Origin: Thoreauomyces humboldtii
Taxonomy: Eukaryota > Chytridiomycota > Chytridiomycetes > Spizellomycetales > Powellomycetaceae
Length of the DNA stretch: 14,119 nucleotides
Assembly: GCA_027596035.1 (NCBI GenBank)
Contig: JADGJA010000603.1
Span: forward strand, 1-14,119
Direction: 5' to 3'
Position 1 is the first letter of the stretch, and the number at the start of each line of letters is the position of its first letter. The translations under genes were made by a program, and so were the position numbers. Positions 1 to 7,933 of this stretch are shown here, one piece after another. The notes beneath the pieces are model-generated. The model did no database searches. It was not told the origin of the DNA and worked only from the letters and a program-made list of their open reading frames with translations.

Positions 1-1497
1 AGCGAGGGCAGCGCGCGTAGTATTTCGTGCAGACAGAGACAGAGAGATGCGAAATGCACTTTTTCGGAGGGTGTCTTGTCCGGTGGTCCGTGCGTGTTCC
101 CTCGGAGGCCCGAGGAACTGAAGAAAGGTCCCCAGCGTTCCGACCACAACTCTAAACCACCCTCCGGTTAGTCCGACCTCCCACAAAACTCAAAAGCTGC
201 CGCATCCTCGCTCAGCGCGAGCGTGCCTCGCTCCGGCCATCGCTCCGAACGGCCACGGTCTGTTCCTCGGTACAACGAGGAATGCATGACGTCGCCAGGC
301 GGAGAAGGGGACCTTCTTCATGCCCACATGCCCTGCCTGGCATGCACAGACGGCAGGACTACAGTATGGAATGTGAGCACAGTCAGCTGAAAGGGGAAGG
401 AGAGCTGAGCAATCAGGCTTTGAGAGGTTCTTCCTCGGCACACGGTCGGTAAATCATTTGCCAGGTGGTGCAATGTGAACCGGGAAACCCGGGGAACAAA
501 AGCCCGACCGCCTCTTTCTTTCCCCACACCCCTCCGAACTTCCGTCACCCGTGTTATAATGATGATCTTTTCGGAGCTTCCGGAGGGTACCTCGCTTTCG
601 GGACACAACCGAAAAAGCATTTTCCGGGACCGTTCGCGACCGTACACGTAACCGGTAGGGGGTCCTAAAAGGTCAGAAAGGTGTCATGCTCTTGTACATG
701 CGCCGGAGCGAGTTTGAGGGAAGGAACGAGCGGACAGTATGCCCAATGAGATCCCACACCGCCCTGCATTTCGAAAGTGTCACCATGATGCAACAGTACA
801 TACCCTTCTGTAGAGAGGATATCATCCCAGAGAACGAGAATAAAAGGACTCGGAGCGTCATATGGTTGCCTGCATGGAAGGCGATGAGCGCCAGTCGTGG
901 ACACTCCTCCTACACTTGTGTATGAACTGTACATATCCAGGCAAGTACCGGTAGCTCAGAAAGAAGATGTCTGGTTTCCCGAATCAACAAACCTGGTTGA
1001 CTGTATAACCTTGTACCACCGACACCGGATCCTGGGCTTCTTCTTTCTTTTCCTGATCCTCGTCTTTTTCGGACTTTCCTTTCGCCTCACACGTTTCCCA
1101 TCAGCTGGTCACCTTCCCTCTCCTCTCGCTGTCTATGCTCTGCACCGTATCCTGCCGCTGTGTCTCTCACCTTTTTTTTTCTTTTACTGTACTTTGGACG
1201 AGGAAAAGAAGGACAGGGACGGGCACAGTTTGCAGTGCATGTGGGGGTGCGTTGTCTAGGCGCATGGGGGAAGAGGGTGGCGTGGGGGACCGCTGCGAGG
1301 TCTACCGCAGTGATACAGGCAGCAGCAGCAGCAGTATCAGGGCTACATGTATCTCTGCATGATGGCCCCCATGCACAGCCTGTGCAGTTGTTTTTCGAAC
1401 GAGTTTGCTGCAACTGGCTCTCGTGGACCATCACCATCACCGTTCGACTTCCCCAGAATTCAAGACCGGCTGCTGCCCGAACACGCCATACGCGTAA
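1..1497. other. No supported gene; upstream region of the RGS-like gene
   Basis: I see no convincing coding region here on either strand. The open frames are short and overlapping, with no recognisable motifs, and I could not chain them through splice sites into a conserved-looking protein. The stretch 1040-1190 is pyrimidine-rich, including an uninterrupted T run near 1172-1180. Such tracts are common in fungal promoters and 5' UTRs, so this may be the promoter and leader of the gene at 1498. A gene made of very small exons, or a non-coding RNA, cannot be excluded. Confidence 0.5.
1320..1334. repeat. CAG trinucleotide microsatellite, five units
   Basis: Five perfect CAG units lie in the untranslated region upstream of the RGS-like gene. 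No supported reading frame crosses them. They are a likely length-polymorphic site and nothing more can be said. Confidence 0.9.
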
Positions 1498-2800
1498 ATG
1501 TTACCCAGTCCAAAGCGCGAGTTGCGTCGAATGCCTGCTGGAATCAGACTGCCACACATGTCCTCCCTACCTCCCTTCCATGAAGCCCACGGCAGAGGCA
1601 GCGCCCTCTTAGAGCAGTTGGAACTGCGTCTGGCAGGGGATGCTGAAGAACTGGGAAGTAAAACTGTCACCGCCGCACCAACTCCGCCTCCTACGGGTCC
1701 ATTGCCCCCAACTCCATTTCCACCTCCATCACCACCGTTGTGTCTCGGACGGACCATATCGCCGACGCCTAACCGCGACTCTGGCGGAACGAGTCGAAGG
1801 GCCTTTGTGCGCACCTTGTTTGTGAACGAGGTGTCCTTCCGGGCCTTTTCTCGATTCGCTCTGGTAAATCGTTGCTTAGGTCGCAACGAGCAGTATATGC
1901 AACCTACTGATGCTTCTTTTCGCTTCTTCATAGCACCTGGAACCATTCTTTTTCCACGCTCTTCGATTCCACTCCCTGTACACGGGTCTTTGTCTTGCGC
2001 TCCTAGAGCAACTCCCATCGACCTATCGCGACGCATTACCACGCGAGACACTCCCCACGTTCGGCATCGCCCGCTTTGTATCGCCCATCTGTCCGCCATC
2101 CGCTCCACCGCTCCTCATCCCCGCAGCCCTGCGACCACGTTTCCTGGTCCTCTGGGACATGTACCTTCGGAAGGAGACGGCAGGATCCCAGTACATCGGA
2201 GGATCCCTCCCTCAAGAGACGCGCCTGAGCCTCGCCACAGCCATCACAGGCGCGACCGTGTGGTGCGGCGTGCTGGACGAAGCAGTCGGGAGAATCCTCG
2301 AGATCCTCTATCAGGACGGGTTCACCGTGTTCGCGAGACGTACGGCCGGCCTGGCGGTCAGATCGCATCCGGACATCCAGTTCGCACCGAGGGTCGGTCA
2401 GGGAAACTGGCCGGAATCGGCGAGACTCGCCATCCCGTCGTCATCGCCATTGTCATCATCTTCGTCGACCGCGTCATCCCCACCTCCTCTTCCTCCTCCA
2501 CGACCGCAAAGCGACGGTCCACCACCATCGACCCTACGAACCCGCGCCTCGAACGCCAGCTTCAACACGACCTCGGCCATCGCGTCCCGTTCGACGTCGC
2601 TGCGTCCGTTGCCGGGATGGGCGGTCAGTCGACCGCTCTTGCATTCCGCGTCTTGCTTCGCCTTGGGGTCCACGGCTCGAGTCGTCACGGAGGAGCAGTC
2701 CGGAGGCAAAGATCCGCGTCTACCTCGACGCAGACAGCTCAGACATTCTTCCTCGGTCGTACAGGACGAGGGGAGGGATTTCTGCCATATCCATCGGTGA
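1498..2800 (+). CDS. Divergent RGS-domain-like protein, two exons, about 410 aa
   Basis: Exons are 1498-1863 and 1934-2800, separated by a 70-nt intron (donor GTAAAT, branch-like CTGAT near 1910, acceptor ATAG). The intron is needed because the second half lies in another frame, and both sides join in phase 0. Residues 1-100 are Pro/Ser-rich. Residues about 101-260 are a helical domain with aromatic-rich stretches (FRAFSRFALHLEPFFFHALR), then an ICPPSAPPLLIP segment, then EAVGRILEILYQDGFTVFAR. This order and spacing resemble the RGS fold (regulators that speed GTP hydrolysis by G-alpha), whose last helices carry a similar A..V..L..D.F..F pattern. Residues after about 270 are Ser/Pro-rich and look disordered. 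The start is the first ATG of the frame; Met12 or Met21 are alternatives. The last codons could hide a further intron, since GTGAGC overlaps the stop. The gene model is fairly secure; the RGS assignment is inference. Confidence 0.6.
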
Positions 2801-3195
2801 GCGTAGTCGGCAGTGAGCCTGGTAGTGTTGGCTTTTTGTTTTCTCTACTTTTTTTTTTGGCGTACCGTATAGTAGAATAGCCCCTTGCCTGTTTTTATCT
2901 TACCCCTAATCATAATGTGTCGCTGTGCCCTCTGCATTTGATCCAATGTCAACCATATGCATCAACTACCATGCATTGATTCAATAGTTGTCCACCCTCG
3001 GGAATCATTCACTAATGCCTTCATTGGGAATGGTATCGCCCGTATCGAGTTTGGGAATGCTGCTTGGAATGTTGGTTGGATTATTGAGCGTAGTAAAGCA
3101 CAAGCAGATGGCTTCGAGCAGATATAAAGCAGAAGCGAAGATGATATCATTGAGACAAGTACAAGAAGTAGAAGGGGAAGGAAAGCTTGGTCAGT
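2801..3195. other. Convergent 3' intergenic region
   Basis: This is the spacer between the ends of the RGS-like gene (+) and the small gene (-). It holds a T run near 2852-2860 and a loose repeat of TTGGGAATG-like words between 3023 and 3075, so it is low in complexity. No AATAAA polyadenylation signal is evident. The frames across it are short and show no protein features, so I read it as overlapping 3' UTRs. Confidence 0.55.
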
Positions 3196-3759
3196 TCAGC
3201 GCCTTGTTCTTCTAAAAGAAAGCTGGAGAGATGACGAAACAAGTGAGAAGCGTAGACCCTCTGCATTTACACCGGCTGGGGACGGGTCGCCTCCCGTGAA
3301 GGAGGCAAGCTGCATTACCTACAAAAGAGACGAGAGACATAAAAGACATGCGAGCGAGAGAAGATACCAAGTATGCGGAGCCCCCAGACGACGAGATCCT
3401 TCGTTCCACCGTAAATTCGAAACCTCTCAACTGGCCGTCCGCGGTCAGGAGTTCTTCAGGCTCCCTGATGAAGATAGAAAGAGAGAGAAGGGAAAGAAAG
3501 AGAGAGATTGTCAGAGAAGAGCAGCGAGAACCGATCGAATGGAAACTGCGAGACTGTGAACTTACCAATCCCTGGAGCTCAGAGGGCCCGAGACTCCGGC
3601 TGGCTCCGCCGAGCGCTGAAGATCTTGGGGCGCCTGAGAAAGAGAGAGAGAGAGAGAGAAAGAGAAACCGATAGTCAGACAAGAAAGGCATGAATGAGAC
3701 AATATTGTGACTTACCAATCCTCAAAGCCCAGATCGCCCGGATGCTTTGGTTGGCCCAT
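3196..3759 (-). CDS. Small conserved-looking protein of unknown function, spliced, 65 or 87 aa
   Basis: The coding exons on the minus strand are 3759-3716, 3464-3368 and 3318-3196, if the exon at 3633-3566 is skipped. The frame then runs MGQPKHPGDLGFEDW into EPEELLTADGQLRGFEF and ends at a TGA at 3198-3196, giving 87 aa. This ATG is the first in the inferred transcript: the two upstream exons contain none. An optional 50-nt intron at about 3273-3224 (GTGTAA...CTCCAG, branch-like CTCAC) would shorten the end to ...DPSPAAFF, giving 65 aa with the stop at 3214-3212. The middle intron 3367-3319 is 49 nt. The protein is soluble, with acidic and hydrophobic blocks and no signal peptide, membrane segment or metal motif. 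I do not recognise the family. The coherent frame across three exons supports a real gene; cDNA is needed to confirm the splice choice. Confidence 0.6.
3566..3633 (-). other. Candidate skipped exon that would terminate translation
   Basis: This 68-nt block has a good acceptor (long pyrimidine tract ending CTCAG) and a good GATTG|GTAAGT donor. If included between coding exons 3716-3759 and 3368-3464, the frame reads 17 more codons and hits TGA. If skipped, the frame continues cleanly into the downstream exon. Its length is not a multiple of three. It therefore behaves like a poison exon, or is a decayed copy of the neighbouring exon. Inference from splice sites only. Confidence 0.4.
3640..3659. 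repeat. AG/CT dinucleotide microsatellite
   Basis: A run of AG units, read on the minus strand as the CT-rich tract directly before the acceptor at 3634-3635. Its length could influence use of the skipped exon. Confidence 0.9.
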
Positions 3760-4250
3760 CGGGCCCCGAAGCAAGGCCACTACTGAGAAGCAGTGCACCT
3801 TGAGTCCCCTGGAACGGATGAGAAAGACAATCAGAGAGTGGAAAAGTGAAGCGTATCAGCGAAGAGACCGTGGACTTACCAATCCTAGAAGCCCAGAGAA
3901 TAAGGAGCTCAGCTGGTATGGACGTCGAAAGATTGCAGATGGCGCGTTGTCGAATGCCGCGAGCGAAGCCTGCAAACAAACGAGAGAGCAGAAAAGAGAG
4001 GTCAGAAGTGAAGGGCCATTGGGAGATGCCGCGTGCGTTCAACAAGAACCCATCAGCACTTACGAGGAATGTCGGCGAAGAATGCCCGTGAGATGAGCTG
4101 CGCAGCCGTAGTCGAAAGGAGATGTCGGTCGAGGGTGTTCGATGGTTGCAGTGTGGCTGCCGAGCGTGCGGATGGATGGATGGATGGAGCGCTGTGGATC
4201 AGTCGGTCGGTGGGTCGAAGTCCTGGAGTTTCGTTGAAGGTGAAGATGGG
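3760..4250 (-). other. 5' untranslated exons of the small gene
   Basis: Upstream of the start codon, splice-like signals define exon 1 (from about 4250, a start inferred from the TATA box, to 4064), exon 2 (3969-3880) and the first part of exon 3 (3808-3760). The introns are 4063-3970 and 3879-3809, with GTAAGT donors and pyrimidine-rich CAG acceptors. None of these exon parts contains an ATG on the minus strand, as expected for a selected leader. The exon 2 and exon 3 ends are near-copies of each other. Confidence 0.5.
4171..4187. repeat. GGAT tetranucleotide microsatellite
   Basis: Four tandem GATG/GGAT units lie in the first untranslated exon of the small minus-strand gene, where the transcript reads them as CATC units. 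On the minus strand they create no ATG. Confidence 0.85.
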
Positions 4251-4277
4251 GCAGGGCGATGGGGCGATGGGTCCCCC

Positions 4278-4284
4278 TTTTATA
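4278..4284 (-). promoter_or_regulatory. TATA box of the small minus-strand gene
   Basis: On the minus strand the bases read TATAAAA followed by a G run. It lies about 220 nt upstream of the first donor at 4063 and would place transcription start near 4250. No ATG occurs on the minus strand between here and the donor, which fits a leader exon. Confidence 0.55.
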
Positions 4285-4316
4285 CTGCGCGCTGGGACCC
4301 GGATCCTTGTTTTGGC

Positions 4317-4376
4317 GAAAGTGGTTGGCACAGCCTTCGCAACGAGGTCGAAAGTGTTTGTGGTTGGCACAGCCTT
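4317..4376. promoter_or_regulatory. Duplicated 17-bp upstream element
   Basis: GTGGTTGGCACAGCCTT occurs perfectly twice, at 4321-4337 and 4360-4376, each preceded by a CGAAAGTG word. The copies start 39 bp apart and lie about 37 and 76 bp upstream of the TATA box on the minus strand. That is a typical place for activator sites. The factor is unknown. Confidence 0.5.
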
Positions 4377-4384
4377 ATCTGTCC

Positions 4385-5104
4385 CCGTCAGTCTCTATCT
4401 GCCGCCTCGGTTCCGGAAGATGGTGCTCCCTTTGAGATGCGAGTCGCAACAGACGAAAACAGTGATGAGCGCATCCTCATTTCGTCATGAATATGTTCTT
4501 CGCGTCCAGCTCGAGGATTAGCACTGGAAGCAGCAATGAATTCGTTTGCTTTGTCTTTACAACGTTAGGTCCAAGTACGTTTGTACCGGGGAACGGCTAT
4601 GACAGCGAGGTCCTTGCCTCACAAAGCTTTTCGCAAGTTCGGTTTGAACAGACAAAATGGTGGTTCACATGTATGACTCATCGCCTGTCGATCGGTTGTG
4701 GCGTTCTCGCTGAGGGACGAACCATGATCGTCCCCGTGCTGCCTCCCGCTGCGACGCTCCCAGGACATGAAGACTTGAGAGGACCGACAGGACCCAGGAC
4801 GCGACTTGAGTGTCTGCTAGCAGCCGCCAGCAATGGACCACGCGACAGGACGGGGGCGTGGCGAACTTCTTGCTGCTAGGGAATCACTGGATGAAGAATG
4901 TACCATAGCAGCTGCATTAAAAGACTGCTAAGAGAAAAGGTGCAGTAAACCATCTCAATGATGAATCTCATCCTTCCGTATGATGCACACGCTATGACTC
5001 CCTAAGCTAACAGAAAACGCGAAACTAGGAAAGGGGACAAATACAAAAATGAGCTTGATCCCCACTCCAAACCCCAATGCACTTCCTTAGCAACTGGGTT
5101 TTCT
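4385..5104. other. No supported gene
   Basis: This is the spacer between the promoter of the small gene and the 3' end of the Ubl-RING gene; both are transcribed leftwards. One plus-strand frame stays open from 4487 to 4879, but its translation has no domain, no motif and irregular composition, so I do not call it. The part from about 4880 to 5104 is AT-richer and is probably the 3' UTR of the gene at 5105. Confidence 0.5.
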
Positions 5105-6327
5105 TTAACGCAGGATGGTCACATGCCCCTCGGGAATTGCACCGCATTCTGGACAACCCGACCACGTAGCCAACCATTCCGTCGCGCAACATCTGGGGAT
5201 CCGATGACCACAAGGGAGCTCGAATACGCCTTCATCGACGCCTCCCAAGCACATAGGGCACCTATCGTTCGGCTGTCGATCGTCGTCGAGTGGCCTGGTT
5301 TGTAAGACCAGCCGTTCCCATTGAGCGATGCCCATGTGAGAGCGACGGAAGGCTTGGTAGGCGTCTTCCCAGCGAGCTGCCTTCCATGGTGATGTGGCGC
5401 GGACTATATCCCGGCGGACTTGGTCAGTGATCTTCATTCCAACGAAACGGTACTGGCAGTTGTTGAGGGCGCAGTCCTTGCTCTCAACGAAATGGCCGCA
5501 TTGGGGACACTTGCTTTTCTCCAAGTTGTCAATGGGGGAGTATTCTTCGTAACCGAGGTTGATGATGACCTGAGGGAATTATAACCCAAATCGATCAGAG
5601 TTTTGCGTCCCTTTTGCCACCGAAACCCGCTCGGGCAGCTACTCTTTACCATTTGTCTGTACGCGGCGCACGCGCGGTTGTTGCAAATTCCCTCAAGCGT
5701 GAGACCGGGTTCTGCAATCATCCATGTCGGACCCGTGGCAGTCCATGCGATTCGCTGAGGTCCTACCGGATTCTGCACGTTCACGTAACTGAGGCCAAGT
5801 CCCGTCGGTTCGTATCCTCCACGAAGTGCACCCGAGATCTCGATGTAGCTGTCGTTTCGGATTCCGTAGTGAGACAGCAGCTTGTCAAGGCTCAAAGGTC
5901 GTGACTGGTAGGAGAGTCTCTGTTCCTTTAACGGCAGGTGAGTGCGTTCCTCGATGCAAAGCGCCATGTCCTTGACGGTTCGAAACAGTCCTCGACAGCA
6001 GATGGTGGTTCCATCGAGGTTTCGGGCGAAGACGGATTCGACAAACTTGTCCTTGTCGGTGGGTTTCCAGACGCGAAGAAACCAATGGGCGCCAAAGATG
6101 TCAAAGTACTCGGTGGGACGGTTATCATCTTTGGAGGTGATGAGCCGGGAGCCGACGGCCATCGTGAAGGCCGGGGAAGATGTGCGGTTGTCGAGTTTCA
6201 AGGATTCCAGAAGGCGGTGGAAACGGTTCGCCAAGTCCTTGGCGGTGAAGGTGCTGTCGGGACTTTTGAGGTCGACTGCGAGCAGGCCGCCGGGAAGCCC
6301 GGTTGTGTGTAAGGTGAGCGTCGACAT
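5105..6327 (-). CDS. Tandem ubiquitin-like, Cys-cluster and RING protein (copy A), 380 aa
   Basis: Exons are 6327-5650 and 5569-5105, with an 80-nt intron (GTAAAG...CTCAG) in phase 0. Residues 1-86 form a divergent ubiquitin-like fold (TLTLHTTGLPGG start). Residues about 98-171 are a clear ubiquitin-like domain that aligns along the whole of ubiquitin (EQRLSYQSRPL, HYGIRNDSYIEI) and ends in LRGG. Residues 172-270 carry a Cys cluster: C215, C220, C247, C250, C259, C264. Residues 330-368 are a C-terminal RING with ligands C330, C333, C346, H348, C354, C365 and C368; the expected second histidine is P351. A RING suggests an E3 ubiquitin ligase, but the lost ligand may weaken E2 binding; C353 could substitute. 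Start M at 6327 is chosen because copy B starts identically; an in-frame M at 6453 exists. I know of no named family with this order. The partner copy lies directly upstream on the same strand. Confidence 0.8.
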
Positions 6328-6719
6328 ATCTTTGGGATGGTTGTCGAGTTGAGTCCACGGGAAACCAAAGAGGCTGGGTGAGAGCGCGAAGCAAAGTCCT
6401 ACTTTTATGGAGATCCCCTGTCCTGTCTTTGAGCGGGAGACGGGAGGCGGCATGCTTGAGACAGAAGTACATGTGTCCTGTTTGACTTGACAGGCTTTCG
6501 GTCGGAACCGTCTCAGCTCTCAGCTTCGAGCCGTCATGTTTTCTCGACAGAACAACCACGAGGATCCCCACATCTTCAGATGAGTTGACATTTGCGAATT
6601 TCATGCTACGGGGCTCTCGGAAAGACCATATACTGCCCCCGTAACTAGTGGAATAATCTCTCAGCACTACCGACCTCCCAAAACCCTATACGCCTAGACT
6701 CCTCCCCCCGTTTTCCCGC
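6328..6719. other. Spacer between the two Ubl-RING copies
   Basis: About 390 bases lie between the start of copy A and the stop of copy B, both on the minus strand. The stretch must hold the promoter and leader of copy A and the 3' UTR of copy B. I see no TATA box, no further Ubl or RING remnant and no insertion sequence. Confidence 0.5.
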
Positions 6720-7933
6720 TCAGAACATCATGATGGGCGCGGTCTCGTCGCACACCGGACAGGTCTGCATGCCCAACTGCACCCAATCTCCAGCGCAACG
6801 ACCATGGGTTCGATGACCGCAGCTGAAACGGCAGGTTCCGCTTTCCTCCTCCTTCAAGCCATCCTGGCACACACCGCATCTGACGGTCTTCTTACTTTCG
6901 CTGTCGGTTCCGAGCTTCTTGGTCTCGATGATGAGCTGGAGCCAGTGCGCGGTGCCCAAACGAGAACGACGGAACGTTTGGTAGGCATCCTCTGGCTTGA
7001 CAGATACCCAGTCGGATTGTAGACGCTTGGTGCCGTGCGACTCGTCGATGCGGAGACCAAGGAAGCGGTACTGACATCTACTGAAACCGCAGTCCTGGTT
7101 TCTGGCGCGCTTTTGGGAGGCGAACCGCCCTTCGGAATCGGTTTGAGCTACGTGAACGTGGCAAACGAGCTGAGACCGCGGCAGATACCTTGGAGCCCGA
7201 AGGCTCCTGCCTGGCGCAGAGCTCGACCTGGTCTCGTCGTCGAAGGAGAGTGCTCGAATACAGAATGTGCTGCTCATGAGAAAATGGTAAGTGCTGTCTT
7301 GACATAGCGTAGAAGCCTTTGCGGGCAAACGACTAATCGGCCACTTTGGTGAGTTTTTCTTAGGTGATGATCAACATGGGATTCGGAGAATACTCTCCTG
7401 CGCACGACATGGCCAAGAGCATCTGTCCTATGTGCAGCACCTACGTCCCACAGTTCCATCTCTCTGAATGCCGTAATGCTTGAGAGACTGGCCCATGTCT
7501 AGGCGTCGCGAACAATGGGAAAGCCGCTGAGCCCGAATCGACATGCCCGTCCGATCCTCGATAGCCAAAGCAAGTTCCTTGACAGTACGGAACGATCCTC
7601 GAAGGATCCTGGTCTTGCCGTCGATGTGTCTCACGAAAATAGAGTCGATTGCCTCTCCGGCGACGGTGTCTCGGACGCGGAGGAACCGAAGACTTCAAAG
7701 TAGTGCAAGGGACGGTCAGCGTCTTCCCTGGTGATGGGGCGATCACCGACAGAGATATCAAAGGTGCGAGAGAGGGATCCTTTCTTCTCGTCATCTGCTT
7801 TGGGAGGGGAGAGACATTGACGGATGCGCTCCTCCATGTCTTTGGTGGTGCTTGCACCGTCAGAATCCTTGATCCGAATTCTCTTGAGCCTATGGCCGGG
7901 GAGACCGGAGACGTAGATAGTAAGCGTCGGCAT
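6720..7933 (-). pseudogene. Rearranged Ubl-RING paralogue (copy B), inverted core and frameshift
   Basis: Three pieces match copy A. First, 7933-7449 (-): ATG with MPTLTIYVSGLPG, then the first and second Ubl. The frame breaks near 7685, where FEVFG joins FLRV and about 10 nt corresponding to AHW are missing. Second, 7095-7448 lies on the PLUS strand: SGALLGG, the conserved GLSYVNV segment and PGLVVEGECSN, then an intron at 7287-7363 in the same place as in copy A, then INMGFGEYSP and CPMC. Third, 7094-6720 (-): CGFSRCQYRF and an intact RING (CGVC, CGHRTHGRC, CPVC), ending in a TGA at 6722-6720. Read as DNA stands, no full protein can be made from either strand. The RING here keeps the histidine that copy A lost. 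It is either a recent pseudogene or an assembly inversion; the well-preserved pieces argue for recent damage. Confidence 0.75.
7095..7448 (+). other. Inverted internal segment of copy B
   Basis: The 354-bp block encodes, on the plus strand, the end of the second Ubl (SGALLGG) through the first Cys pairs (CPMCSTYV). Its flanks encode the adjoining parts on the minus strand. The ends are placed by homology to copy A, with about 3 bp uncertainty. No clear inverted repeat or target duplication flanks it. It includes a canonical 77-nt intron (GTAAGT, CTAAT, CTTAG), which shows its native reading direction is plus. Confidence 0.75.

Noticed and set aside
263..282. Hairpin with 7-bp perfect arms
   Set aside because: Short, isolated and without a tract or gene end nearby. 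Expected by chance in a window this size.
897..1259. Plus-strand frame with a membrane-like segment
   Set aside because: The hydrophobic run comes from a T/C-rich tract and there is no other protein character.
1437..2108. Long minus-strand open frame
   Set aside because: It is a shadow of the plus-strand gene. Its Gly/Asn-rich part mirrors the Pro-rich codons and it has no motif.
1498..2880. One uninterrupted 460-aa plus-strand frame
   Set aside because: After 1863 the frame turns into Arg/Pro/His-rich text. The other frame from 1934 reads like a protein and joins by a proper intron in phase.
4487..4879. 130-aa plus-strand open frame
   Set aside because: No domain, irregular composition, and no supporting splice or start context. 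Likely chance.
7035..7307. Independent plus-strand gene inside copy B
   Set aside because: Only the part after 7095 matches the Ubl-Cys family. The upstream codons are antisense to the RING piece, and the frame stops soon after the inverted block.
7684..7686. Intron to explain the frame change in copy B
   Set aside because: Copy A has continuous coding at this place, and no donor and acceptor fit within the few bases available.
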